A stretch of DNA of 64,000 nucleotides from Watersipora subatra (GCF_963576615.1 NC_088711.1:3038001-3102000), one strand, 5' to 3'. Shown: positions 37,101 through 47,094, numbered from the stretch's first letter. A program made the numbers and translations. The notes: generated from the sequence alone by a model not told the origin.

Positions 37101-40045
37101 GTTTGGTGAAATTTGATTTATACTACGATACGATGAATAGCACGGGCTAGCCGGGTCACGCGCGCAAGAATTTTCGCCACGCACATACAAAACAAAAATC
37201 GCATGTTGTTTTGTATGTGCGTGGCGAAAATCCTTGCGTGCGTGACTCGGCTAACCCGTGATGAATAGTTTTCCGACGTTGATTCCGTGTTGAATCAACG
37301 TCGGAATGTTGAATGTTTAAAACGTCTTAAAAAATTTTGTAATTAAACGTATACGTTGTCTGAGCTACAAAAAACTATTCATCGTTTGACCTATACACAG
37401 AATACGTGTGTACATTCAATAAGTATCTATTAAAAAAGCGTGAGTGATATAGAATGTACCGTAAAACCTCGTAAAACTTCTAATTGAACTGCCTCGGAGT
37501 GTTGCTCTTAACGAATCCCAGGTAAAGTAAGGTAATCTGCATAAACTTCAAGAAAAAACTGCAAAATTGATCGTGGGTAAAACCCCAAAAGAAAAAAATG
37601 TCTTTTCTTTTGAGCATTTTAACAACGATCAAGTTTTGCCAATGTCAATCTGAAAAACGTCCTGGCAATAACATCACCTCAAACAACAAACCAATCTCAA
37701 GTGATAGAAAAATCTCTATACTTTTTGATGAAAACGTTTTAAACTTTACATTAGAAGCATTTAATTTGAAACAAGCCATTTGTGCTTTTGATTTATATTA
37801 TAGTTTGTATATGTACATGTATCTACTAATAAATAAGTAAATATATGGACTTGTGACAGTGCTCTGATAACTTGAATGCTCTGATAATTCGAACACTTTT
37901 GCTCGGTCCCTTGAAGTTCGAGTTATCCATGTTTGACTGTATATACAAACAGAATGTTAGCTTGATGATATGTATTTTTGGAAAAAAGTTGGTGTGTCAA
38001 ACTTAGTTTATATATATTTGGACATTCTTACATTTTCTTTGAATTTTTACCAGTCTTTTTATCTTCACTTGCAAAATGACATTGTTTCGAGCGGCTTTAA
38101 ACATTGTATGTTGGCAATTACTTTTTTACTTTTACTTAGTCAGCTGCTCGGTTGATCGTAAATTAGAGTTTTGACAGCACAATATAACAACACCCACAAA
38201 GGTATCGTGAAGGTTTTTACCCAACAAACCAGATGAAAAAGTTGGACCAAGCCAAAAATTTATACAGTGAAACTCGGATAACTCAAACTTCAAGGGACCG
38301 AGCAAAAGTGTTCGAATTATCAGTGTGTTCAAGTTATCAGAGCACTGTCACAAGTCCATGTATTTACTTATTTATTAGTAGATACATGAACATATACAAA
38401 CTATAATATAAATCAAAAGCACAAATGGCTTGTTTCAAATTAAATGCTTCTAATGTAAAGTTTAAAACGTTTTTATCAAAAAGTATAGAGATTTTTCTAT
38501 CACTTGAGATTGGTTTGTTGTTTGAGGTGATGTTATTGCCAGGACGTTTTTTAGATTGACATTGGCAAAACTTGATCGTTGCTGAAATGCTCAAAAGAAA
38601 AGACATCTTTTTCTTTTGAGCGTTTTACCCACGATCAATTTTGCCGATTTTTCTTGAAGTTTATGCAAAGATTAACTTACTTTACCTGGCATTCGTTAAG
38701 AGCAACACTCCGAGGCAGTTCAATTAAAGGTTTTACGGTACATTGTATATCACTAACGTTTTTTGAATGGATACTTATTGAATGTACACACGTATTCTGT
38801 GTTTAGGTCAAACGATGAATAGTTTTTTTTAGCTAAGACAACGTATACGTTTAATTACCACAATTTTTAAAACGTTTTAAACATTCAACATTCCGACGTT
38901 GATTCAACACGGAATCCACGTCGGAAAACTATTCATCACGGGCTAGCCGGGTCACGCACTCAAGGATTTTCGCCACGCAAATACAAAACAAAAACAACAT
39001 GCTGTTTTTGTTTTGTATGTGCGTGGCGAAAATCCTTGCGCCCGTGACCCGGCTAGCCCGTGCTATTCATCGTATAACAGTATAAATCAAATTTCACCAA
39101 ACCTTTAGAACAGTCGTTGACAAAAATATTTTGCCGATGGAGGTAGTGACGACACTTATGAATTACGAAAAGTTGAGGTTTACCTCTATGGCTTGGAATA
39201 AAGTGATTTTCTAAAGCGATAGCAACCGTTTCGGTAGCCGTTGGGCAAAAAACAGTTCGAATTAACAGTGTTGAGTTCGAGTTATATAGAGCCATTTATC
39301 ATTGCGTGGGAACGGACCAAGCAAATCCATTCGAGTTAACCATGTGTTCGCTATATCCGAGGGCGAGTTATCCATGTTTCACTGTATTTGCGTTGTACAA
39401 CTTTAAGTCTATGTTCATATTAAAATCTTGTGTTTGATTGGAGTGAGTTTGTGTGAGCCAGGCTTCATTAAGAGAGAAACACACATTTATTACGTTGACA
39501 ATCTCTATCATGTTTGATGGAGTGACAGACGGTGTAGGTGTGCCTCAATAAACGTGAAGAAAATTTTAAGCGTGTATGTTGCTCCAGAGGTTTTTGCAAG
39601 ACAAATGAAATGGTGTCACACCTTTACTATGTCCTTTTTGAAATTGCTTCTCTTTATAAAACTATGAAAAAATTTAATAATCTATTTTGCATAATTACAT
39701 ATCCAAACAACAATAACCATATATATTATTATGCTGTGTGTGACAGAAATTACAAATCGCTATCCCATACAAATTATTCATTAACTGCAAGTGTTAGATC
39801 TTTAATAAACGATTAAAAATGTTTGGTTACCGAAGTCGTTTAAACTACTTTGACAAAACTTGCCAAACCTGTGTAGAACCAGATGTGTTGCATAGAAATG
39901 TAGATATTTATAGTTTCATTAGTGTTTGGTTATCGCTGTTTTTATCGTTCATCATGTTTTATTGTGGCTGTATATTGTTACCAGAATCGTATAGTAGATG
40001 GTCATTCAGCTTATGACGGTTTCTTCTTTTTCTAGGAACTTTTAA
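28148..40045 (+). CDS. RPS21: 40S ribosomal protein S21 (eS21)
   Basis: Four coding exons: 28148-28197, 32964-33099, 34100-34155 and 40036-40045. Phases fit (2, 0, 2) and the product is 83 residues, exactly the human length. It begins [20 protein letters not shown], continues [20 protein letters not shown] and [20 protein letters not shown], and ends [10 protein letters not shown] (human ends KADGIVSKNF). eS21 is a small-subunit surface protein next to uS2. The last exon encodes only the end of an Arg codon, Asn, Phe and stop. A good AATAAA follows at 40138-40143. The gene is about 12 kb for 249 coding bases; introns 1 (4.8 kb) and 3 (5.9 kb) are packed with inverted-repeat elements. A possible 63-nt in-frame cassette exon lies in intron 2. 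Confidence 0.96.
29119..30707. mobile_element. Large foldback element in RPS21 intron 1
   Basis: Left arm from about 29119 (TTAAAGGTTGACTTGCAAC) to about 29260; right arm is its inverse, from about 29825 to 29914 and then 30641-30707, because a second element splits it. The arms share CATGTCTTACTC, GTTGTAGGTGC and ATGTGGAAA-GTGATTACAAG phrases with scattered mismatches. The about 0.55-kb centre shows no coding signal. Ends read TTAA-AGGTTGAC / GTCAACCT-TTAA. Class II non-autonomous element is the likeliest reading; superfamily unknown. Confidence 0.75.
29915..30640. mobile_element. Harbinger-like foldback MITE nested in the arm of another element
   Basis: 726 bp with inverted arms of about 280 bp each (29915 to about 30192 and about 30357 to 30640), ends AGGTCCGGCCACACG and its inverse, target duplication TAA at 29912-29914 and 30641-30643. 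The outer element's left arm retains the unoccupied sequence (CATGTCTTACTC on +), which confirms a 3-bp TAA/TTA duplication. PIF/Harbinger elements make such TWA duplications; the assignment rests on that alone. Arms differ by only a few bases, so insertion is young. Confidence 0.85.
30823..31113 (-). CDS. Unidentified minus-strand ORF, about 96 codons
   Basis: An open minus-strand frame in RPS21 intron 1 with ordinary-looking composition (stretches [20 protein letters not shown] and [19 protein letters not shown], amphipathic and helix-like). A plausible acceptor (TATCAATGCAG) lies inside it, so only part may be exonic. I do not recognise the protein. It could be a fragment of a transposon, a nested gene exon or chance. 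Confidence 0.2.
   Translation of the reverse strand: MICTNFRSTCVPINAVESGIIPYQNVTLNDLLFSLKSMASQTTEKQLTTLQDDTVRCIQKLVDWRADNSTKLKSGNNSSCWRFSFSLKEKGRVTTT
31375..31803 (+). mobile_element. Pogo-like MITE, truncated inside (copy 2)
   Basis: Starts CAGTCAAACTTGGATAGCTC and ends CAAGTTTCACTG, with TA on both sides (31373-31374 and 31804-31805). It is 429 bp and more diverged than the other copies; the left 230 bp match them, and the right half is shortened. Confidence 0.75.
32301..32806 (+). repeat. 20-bp minisatellite, about 25 copies
   Basis: Units of TACATATATTTCTCAATCTA in RPS21 intron 1, ending about 160 bp upstream of coding exon 2. Only two or three base variants occur in the whole array. 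The open frames of about 180 codons across it are artefacts: three frames of an AT-rich 20-mer without stops. Confidence 0.97.
33844..33906 (+). other. RPS21: Candidate 63-nt in-frame cassette exon of RPS21
   Basis: Inside intron 2, a long pyrimidine tract and CAG at 33841-33843 are followed by 63 open bases and a GTGAGT donor at 33907. The flanking junction is phase 0, so inclusion would add 21 residues ([20 protein letters not shown] plus F) between Met and Gly without shifting the frame. Known eS21 proteins have nothing here, so constitutive use is unlikely. Confidence 0.3.
35160..35350 (-). pseudogene. Possible pogo/Tigger transposase C-terminal fragment
   Basis: On the minus strand, [11 protein letters not shown], a stop, then [20 protein letters not shown] can be read. 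The NCF followed by an acidic linker resembles the end of the Tigger/pogo transposase domain. It is short, broken by one stop, and 300 bp from the pogo-like MITEs. The match is to a remembered pattern only. Confidence 0.25.
35649..36781 (+). mobile_element. Pogo-like MITE, long subfamily (copy 3)
   Basis: 1133 bp, starts CAGTGAAACATGGATAACTC, ends GAGTTTCACTG, TA on both sides (35647-35648 and 36782-36783). Contains a hAT-like foldback (35974-36092) and a second perfect short palindrome (about 36108-36143, TTCCGACGTTGATTCC and inverse). Two 63-80-codon open frames shared with the other copies are not recognisable as transposase. Nearly identical to copy 5 in inverted orientation. Confidence 0.88.
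35972..36094. mobile_element. hAT-like foldback nested in MITE copy 3
   Basis: Nearly perfect palindrome of about 120 bp: CACGGGCTAGCCGGGTC, then CGCCACGCACATACAAAAC, a short loop near GCATG, and the inverse. Equivalent foldbacks sit at about 37142-37259 and 38938-39061. In copy 4 the flanks are ATGAATAG on both sides, an 8-bp target duplication typical of hAT elements. Confidence 0.75.
36819..37939 (+). mobile_element. Pogo-like MITE, long subfamily (copy 4)
   Basis: 1121 bp, CAGTCAAACATGGATAACTC to GTTTGACTG, TA at 36817-36818 and 37940-37941. It lies only 37 bp after copy 3, same orientation, and carries its own hAT-like foldback (about 37142-37259) with the clearest 8-bp ATGAATAG duplication. 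It is more diverged from copies 3 and 5 than they are from each other. Confidence 0.88.
38265..39384 (-). mobile_element. Pogo-like MITE, long subfamily (copy 5, inverted)
   Basis: 1120 bp with CAGTGAAAC ends and TA at 38263-38264 and 39385-39386. Read on the minus strand it matches copy 3 almost base for base, including private features such as the CCCTCGGATATAGCG segment and the TGGCTCTATATAAC segment. The two form an inverted pair around copy 4. Confidence 0.88.
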
Positions 40046-40137
40046 CAAGCGATAGCCAGGAGATTGGACACACAGAAGTTGCTGCGTACCTATGCTACTT
40101 CTTACTGTTACAATATATAAACATCTTTATTGTGATT

Positions 40138-40143
40138 AATAAA
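40138..40143 (+). terminator. RPS21: RPS21 polyadenylation signal
   Basis: AATAAA about 95 bases after the RPS21 stop, followed by AGCTATTGATTGTTAACTCC, a TG-rich stretch suited to cleavage-factor binding. A short 3' untranslated region is normal for ribosomal-protein mRNAs. Confidence 0.8.
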
Positions 40144-40776
40144 GCTATTGATTGTTAACTCCAACATTTTCTTTGCTGCTTTCCTAGGCCGATGTTGCTT
40201 AGCAAGCATGATGAACTTCCCTCTGCTGGTTAATACAGTTGTTGAATTGTAGAACCCTTTACATAAATGGCAATACACTCCTTCAGTACTAATCTTATGG
40301 ATTTGGTGTGATTGCAATGATTTGAGTTGTTCGTTGTTTCATTGATTTAAAACGTTTCTTGGATTCCCAATACATGATTAACTATTATAGATTAGCATAT
40401 CATTCGCTAAAGTAATTTGGTAGCTCTGTCTAATAGTTGAAAAATGCTCAAGCTAATTGTATGTCAAATATGGTTTGCAGCTTGAAATACGATCATATGT
40501 AGCAGTTTCACCGACCAAAAAACCAAGAGGTTATAGTGCTCGGATGCAATTATTCTAATGAAAATTGCATGTTCTTAATATTAATGTAGATATCCTTAGA
40601 ACCTCTGCCATATGCGGCTTTTCTCGTAATCCTCATTCTGAAATTATTCGTGTGTAATTGGGTATCGCCCTTATCCTGTACGTGTAGCGTACAGGAGAGT
40701 TATGCCACTAACGGAGCCTATAAAGACGCATCGAATGTTCTAAACAAGCATTGGCCGCGCCTACTTGTATATAGAA

Positions 40777-41155
40777 CTAGCTGTGATACCCGGTATTGCC
40801 AAGTATTAAAATTCAGCTTATAAACAATAAGTTGCTTGCTATTAGCCTGGTGTAATACCAATGGAAAATTTGAGTAAGCTTACTATTAAGAGCTGCCACT
40901 TCTCATGACGTTACGCCATCACTTTGCTTGTCATCAAAAGTAGTAGCCTATCTGCTCCCATATAGTGACATATACGGTAGGTATTGCCTAGTGAATCCCA
41001 TCAAGCTCATGTGGCTTAGTAAGGTGTCAGACTGGCAAATGGGAAGTTCCGAGATCAAATCTGCTTTACGAATTGTTTATTCTAAGATTTTAATAGCTAA
41101 GATGGACATATACAACGGCAGACAACCAACATTGAGAAATACATATGTAAATAAC
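40777..41155 (+). repeat. SINE-like repeat, copy A
   Basis: Starts CTAGCTGTGATACCCGG and matches the repeat at 59574-59935 along its length with many substitutions and small indels. In the middle it has a tRNA-like stretch: A-box-like TGGCTTAGTAAGG near 41010 and B-box-like GTTCCGAGATC near 41048. This suggests RNA polymerase III ancestry. The family name is unknown to me. Confidence 0.65.
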
Positions 41156-41575
41156 AACGAACCATTCTTACCTGTCTTAGTTTATCAGCCAATAAAATTA
41201 CTTTGGGTAGCCTTAAAGCACTATCAAGTACACCACAATAAAGCTCAGGTTTTGTTCTAATTCACACTGCAGTTGCAAAGGTAACAACATGTGTTCTGCT
41301 ACTTCATGATAAATAACTACTCTTATTATATGTGTTAGAATGTCTTAGTTAAATTGTGTTTACTTGCAATTTCACAACTTTAGGCCTCCAAACAAACGAT
41401 TTAAGGTATTCACAATGGTAATTATATGTATAATACCATCAATTGCCAATTCTTTTTTCTTAGTAGTTATAAAAATTATAAATAGACTTGTTTTATACAA
41501 ATTAATAGACAACCGCAAATTTTTTACGGACAATGATTGTAACTGAAAGTGCAAAAAGTATGGAGCTTTACGTGT

Positions 41576-41871
41576 AACAGTGCCCCGGGTTTGCAACCCA
41601 AATTGATAAAAAGAGTTATATTTACAAACTGGAGTTTTTAAATATAACTCGGGTTGAAAACCTGGGACACTCTAATCCGCCATAAGTTCTAATTTTACAG
41701 TACATACATACATAGTTTAATTTCTATTAGCTAACGGGTGCCTGTCGGTGTACCATTGTTGATATAGCCAGATCTACAGTTATTCTACCGTAATACCAGT
41801 ATAGTACACTCTATTTTTACCAACTCGAGTTTGTAAATACAACTTGGTTTATGCAAACCCGGGGCACTATA
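41576..41871. mobile_element. TIR element with CCCGGGTTTGCA ends
   Basis: Ends AGTGCCCCGGGTTTGCA (41579-41595) and its perfect inverse TGCAAACCCGGGGCACT (41852-41868). Just inside are AACTCGAGTT-like palindromic phrases. The core (about 41695-41805) recurs inverted at about 42758-42862 inside the larger element below. Non-autonomous, no coding signal; superfamily not determined. Confidence 0.7.
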
Positions 41872-42207
41872 ATAAAGTATGTAGTACAACATAAAAATTG
41901 AACAATTTTCCATAATAAAGACTGAATACTAAAAGAGCATTTTATAGGGCCTACTACATAGAAAATCCTTCATAGTAATCTTTCATTAAAAGTTATTAAT
42001 TTCGAATAAACAAGTCAAAGAAGGTAAGTTGTAGTAATACTATAGCAAGCTACGCCAGAGTGGTATTTTGTGCGCAATGGCTGACCTATACATGTTTTTA
42101 ACATATATACAAATAATACTAGCCAACAAGCGTGAATGCAATAAGAATACAGAAAGTATCGAATTTCAACAACACTTAATGAATATTCTTAGATAGTGTT
42201 CACATGG

Positions 42208-42594
42208 CTATGCTTTGCTACTTCGCGGCACTGAGTGTGAAGTGGAGGTATGTTTTTTAAATAAAATATGAAGTCTAACATTCACCAACTTTCTCACTAG
42301 TTTCTGTAATATACATGTAGGATGACAAGTGACCAGTTCAAATGGCATATTAATATCCTCCATGCATTTAGAAGCTATCAAAATACACATATGGTTATTC
42401 TTAAGATGAGGTTCAAAGCTTCTCATGACTGACTCCCACTTTTTGAACAGAGCAAATGTGTCACCAAAAACTTCACACAAAGCACCCTCTTTAAAGTTGT
42501 TTAATTGCAGAAAACCTGACCTACAATGTGGAATACCAGATGTGTTAGATAGGCTGGTGCAACAACCTTCACATATTTGCTCCAACTTTAGCAA
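42208..42594 (-). pseudogene. C-terminal fragment of a P-element/THAP9-like transposase (tentative)
   Basis: An open minus-strand frame of about 128 codons ending at a TAG (42210-42208). Its last third (CHPTCILQKLVRKLVNVRLH then ILFKKHTSTSHSVPRSSKA) resembles the C-terminus I remember from P-element-like transposases, with the Cys-His pair, a basic RLH helix and a terminal SRS/SKA tail. There is no catalytic region and no upstream exon that I can find, so it is probably a transposon relic rather than a host gene. Confidence 0.35.
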
Positions 42595-42636
42595 ACTCTG
42601 TCGACAATAGCCAGCTAGGTGATATAGTGACTTTTA

Positions 42637-43507
42637 TGGCGCCTTACAGTGCCTCGCGTTGTGCGTTCACAACTCGAGTTGTACAACTCGAGTGGCACAA
42701 CTCGAGTTGTGAACACGCAACGCGACTTTTCAAAAGTAAGTTGCAATATATTGGTATTACGGTAGGATAACCGTAGATCTGGTTATATTAACAATGGTAT
42801 ATCAATAGGCACCCGTTAGCTAATAGAAATTAAATTATGTATGTACTGTAAAACTAAAATGAAATGGTGAATTATAGTGTGCCGAGTTTGCAACTCGAGT
42901 TGTACAACTCGAGTTACACAACTTGAGTTGCAAACTCGAGTTGTGTAAATATAACTAGAGTTGTACAACTCGAGTTTACCAAAACCCAAGCCGAGTTCGT
43001 TCAACAACAACTCGAGTTCAACAACTTGGCTTGAGAACATCTCATCATTTCATTTTCTCTAGCTATATGGATTATTTTTGTGCATCATTAAACGCTGTTG
43101 AAATAATTTCTATGTTCATTTTCGGTGTTCATTCAGTTTCTTGTCAGATTCTAGAGAGATGACTCTTTTTTCATTTGAAAAAGAAGTGGCCCAGCTCACA
43201 CATAGATTGTTTTTTAGTTTGCTATTTACAATCTACAATGGTTTTTGTCTCGCTATATCTATAGAAACAAATGTACGCAAATATCGCCAATATATATAAT
43301 TTAAATGTGTATACATATTTAAATTATTAGTGTTAAATTTATGTAAATGTTCTGTAAATGAGACACCCCAATTACTCACTTTGCTTTCTTTACGAACCCG
43401 TGTTAGTTTTGCGTAACACAACTCGAGTTCATCAAAAACCCAGGCCGAGTTATACAACACGGCAACTCGAGTTGCGAACACGCAACGCGAGGCCCTGTAA
43501 GGCGCCA
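42637..43507. mobile_element. 871-bp TIR element rich in AACTCGAGTT
   Basis: Terminal inverted repeats of about 45 bp, TGGCGCCTTACAG then GCCTCGCGTTG and AACTCGAGTTG, at 42637 and inverted at 43507, flanked by TA (42635-42636 and 43508-43509). Its interior holds more than ten AACTCGAGTT-type palindromes in two clusters (42670-42715 and 42895-43025) and a core shared with the element at 41576-41871. A second smaller foldback sits at the left end (about 42654-42724). No coding signal. Confidence 0.7.
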
Positions 43508-43554
43508 TAGACTTTTCTTCAGCTGCGCTGGCTGATTTCCTCACGTGAAGCCAG

Positions 43555-43788
43555 TGTTGTATAAATCAATGTACTCACATTTACTGATGTGAAGATGAAG
43601 AAGAGCCTCTGTCTTTCGTTACACTTCCTTATATCCTCCCCCATACTGCCTTACACTAGCTAATCTACTAGCTTTACCCACTAGCTTTATCCAGCTTTAT
43701 GCACTCACCGTAATTACCAAGACCACCTGTACTGCCTCGAGCTCAGACACCAATATAGCCTGAGTCTAACAAATCCCATAATACAACA
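43555..43788 (-). repeat. LTR at the 3' end of the fossil element
   Basis: 234 bp with TGTTGTA...TACAACA ends. Identical in layout to the split LTR at the other end of the element and differing from it at only a handful of bases. Confidence 0.85.
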
Positions 43789-43958
43789 TGCCCTTTCTTT
43801 TTTTCTTTTTGTTTTGGGCCACTCCATCACTACCAACAAGCAGATGTAGTAACTTACCTTACTTGTGTTGCTCGTTACCTGACTCCGTTAGGGCAGTCTC
43901 CATAGGCTATGCCTCTGGCTTGTCTGACCCTGTGCTACCGTCTAAAGTACTCTTCTCG

Positions 43959-45230
43959 CTACTGCCAGCTCCATTCCCAGTCTGCACTGGCTTTTCCATC
44001 ACCCTGACCTCCGCCACTACCAATACTTTTACCGTGACCACTGTCACTACCAACACCACTTCCACCAACATCTCCAACACTACTTCCACCAACCCTGACT
44101 AGCCCGGAGTCTTTTGGTTGGATCAGTAATGACTCCTCAACCTCATCTCCGTCTCTTCCGTCTTTACCTCGCTCTCCCCAGTAAAATGCAGGCTCGACAG
44201 GCTTCCTGTAGGAGGTCTCCACCTGGGCCGTAACCGGCTGCACAGGGGATGGCACCACAGAGCTGGGAGTTGGCATAGGCCCAGACCTATCTAGCTCGAC
44301 CTCACCTGCAACCAGTGCAGGTCTGCTACCAGCAATTTTCCTCTGAACCTCGGCTAACTCCTGCACCACTACCCTGAATGCCTTTTCCAACTCCATGACT
44401 GCTGTCTCCCGTTTGACTTTCAGCTTAGCCAATTTCTCCTTCGACTTCCTCCGCACCTCCCTTTCCTCTCTTTCAATCTCTGCTACCTTTTTCTCATGAC
44501 CTTCTCTGCCTAACATTCCATTGCTGGATACCTTGGCTAAAAAAGAGCAAACCTTTTCCATTACAGACACAGGTTCAGCTACTTTCTCAGCACCTTCCCT
44601 TACCTCATCGTGACTCTGTTTTCTATCACACCCCATAGACACTTGCACATCTCTGGTGCCTTGGGCTGTCCCCCGTTGACTACCAATTTCCACGTATTCG
44701 CTACTCTTCACCGCCTTGGTTTTACAAGTCCACCAATCTTGACCTGTGTGACCTTTCTTAACTTTGCTCTCTCTGTCAGACTTATTTGTCAGGTTTTGCA
44801 ACTCAACATCATCTGAAACATAACTTGACCCAGCAATAATGGTTCTCGACGAAAACGGCTTAACTGGCTTAATACTTCTACACTCCTTAACAGGCTCAAA
44901 CTTACTTTTGCATAACGCGTTTACAACAGCAAATAATTTAAGCTGCTTCAACTCGGTTATGCCCAAGAAGTTCGTTCTCAATCCTTTTACCACATGAACT
45001 TCAGCATTCATATGCCTGTCTTTACTTTCCAAATGAACTATTACACTTACAACCACTTTTAACTCACTACCATCAGCAGTTTCTAAAACAGTCGACGGTT
45101 TCTTTAACCGTAGGTTCAACTTATTGGCTGTTGCCTCGGTTAATATTGACACCTCAGCCCCAGTATCAAACGTAAACTCTACATTTACTCCATTAACTTC
45201 TAAATACTTTAGAATTCTCTGGCCTAGTCA
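43959..45230 (-). mobile_element. Protease and tail region of the LTR fossil
   Basis: Minus-strand region with a retropepsin signature (FDTGAEVSILT, catalytic DTG) followed by a basic/acidic coiled coil and a proline- and glycine-rich tail. No polymerase domain follows, which is unusual for the position. Fossil; described only as a part. Confidence 0.7.
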
Positions 45231-46538
45231 ACTGTCATCATCATATTTATCCCTCAAACCAGAGAATCTAACACTTCTGCCCTTGCTATTATCCCAGTAC
45301 CTTTCATCATACTGACTCGTCTCGTGCCTCTCCTTATACCGGTCCCCCTTAAGCCTATCTATACTATTGTCCCTGTATCTACTCAACTTGTCTCTTGTCT
45401 CGCGGAGGCTTTCTCGGCCCCTGTACCTCTCCCTACTAATATCCCTGCTGCCATATCGCCCATAGCTACTATCACGGCTACCTCCTGACCTGCTGCTACC
45501 TCGTCTATCGTAACCTACATCTCCTCCCTTATCCCTACAATAACGGGATACATGTCCTCGCCGTCCACAAGAAAAACATTTAATGTGGGGACAACTCCGC
45601 ATCTCATGGCCACTACCTCTGCAATTATAGCAAACTCTATCTCTACTTTCTCTACTGTTTTCTCCATGTCTAGAGACATACCTTTCCCTGCTATTGTCTC
45701 TATACTTCCTACTGCCACTGTCCTTGTTATCCTCCCGGCCTCTTGTCCCATATCTACTAGTATCATGCTCCTCACTACCATATTACTCTCTACTACTCCT
45801 AGGGCTACCTCTAGGGGAAGATCTACCCGCTGAATCATAGCTTCTATCTCTATCATTACTCCTGTACTGCGCTCGGCTATCAAACTCTGATACCTTTGCT
45901 ACTTCTCTCTTAACCTCACTTTTTAAATTGGTACTTCTACCCTCAGTTCTCAAAAATCTATTCGAGTTGTTGGCCATTTTATGAGCCCTCAATGCCTCAT
46001 GCAATAACGCCCAAGTAAGATTGGCATTCTTCATTAAATCTCTGCTTACTTCTCTATCTCTCAACCCGTTAACCGCCACAATAAGGGCAAACCTTACCCT
46101 ATCATTATTGTTAGTCACTTCTGCATATCTGCTCAAACTCTCTACCCGTTGTAAATATTCTCTATCACTTTCTCCAAGTGCCTACCTAGCCGTAAGAAAC
46201 TTATGCCCCTTTACGAACATACTCTCTTGTCTACCATAATAATCCTGCAAAACCTCCACTGCCTCTTCATAAGTAGAATTTACACCATCTACGTTAAACC
46301 CTGCACCCCTCAATACTTCTCTACCACTGTGCCCAATAGCTCTCAATAGTGGCACTAATCTAGCTCTACCTCTCATAATATGTACTCTATTGCCATTTTC
46401 ATCATTTACATAACCTCTCCTCTCGACAGCACTCTCAATACACAAATTCATCTCCTCTATAAATCTCTCCCACGACCCATCACGGTGCTCACCGAACACC
46501 AGCTTCGGAAAACCACTATCCATCCCTACACAACACAA
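45228..46538 (-). mobile_element. Gag region of the LTR fossil
   Basis: Minus-strand gag-like region: an N-terminal capsid-like part (phrases WERFIEEMNLCIESAVERRG and LRAIGHSGREVL), an arginine/serine-rich stretch and one zinc knuckle C-FS-C-GRRG-H-VSRY-C near its end. Fossil; described only as a part. Confidence 0.7.
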
Positions 46539-47052
46539 TACGTTATATTTCTTGCCACAATTTTACTCTACTCGTATAAATTTAATGTATTTGTCACCTC
46601 CGAACACTTAATAAATATCTATACCTCTCCAACACCGATGCTTCACCGCTACAACACCTCACCTCACCACCCTACCGCACCTGCACGCCCGTGAAAGGGT
46701 CTAATCAACCGTTCAACTTGACCCCGTAACCAGAAAAATTACCGCTAATGATAACGCACAAGAAAAAAAATCAGAGCTCCGTCAACTGCGCCATGTTGTA
46801 TAAATCAATGTACTCACATGTACTGATGTGAAGATGAAGAAGAGCCTCTGTCTTACGTTACACTTCCTTATATCCTCCCCCATACTGCCTTACACTAGCT
46901 AATCTACTAGCTTTACCCACTAGCTTAATCCAGCTTTATGCACTCACTGTAATTACCAAGACTACCTGTGTAATAAAAAAAGTGGATGATAAGTACGACA
47001 CTGAGTTTTCGCCATTGTTGACGCAGAATAAAACCCTTAAAATGGAAATGGT

Positions 47053-47068
47053 GGCCCTGAGAAGGGCC
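47053..47068 (-). terminator. Histone-type 3' processing stem-loop
   Basis: On the minus strand GGCCCT-TCTC-AGGGCC followed by ACCA. A 6-bp stem starting GG, a 4-base UYUN loop and the downstream ACC fit the SLBP-bound hairpin that replaces poly(A) in replication-dependent histone mRNAs. A purine-rich U7 site downstream is not obvious (only AAGGG). Confidence 0.65.
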
Positions 47069-47094
47069 GAGGTAGTTGGTGGAACTACTGGCAC

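Larger units (their letters stand above)
34156..40035. other. RPS21 third intron, 5.9 kb
   Basis: Contains a transposase-like scrap (about 35160-35350, minus), three long pogo-like MITEs (35649-36781, 36819-37939, 38265-39384) and about 2 kb of AT-rich sequence without recognisable content, including 39385-40035. Confidence 0.6.

Noticed and set aside
39538-40016. Two plus-strand frames of 92 and 65 codons in RPS21 intron 3
   Set aside because: AT-driven composition, no recognisable domain, and they lie inside an intron with no transcript evidence.
43907-44102. Thr/Ser-rich plus-strand frame opposite the LTR element
   Set aside because: It is the complement of the Gly/Val-rich tail region of the minus-strand fossil; no independent support.
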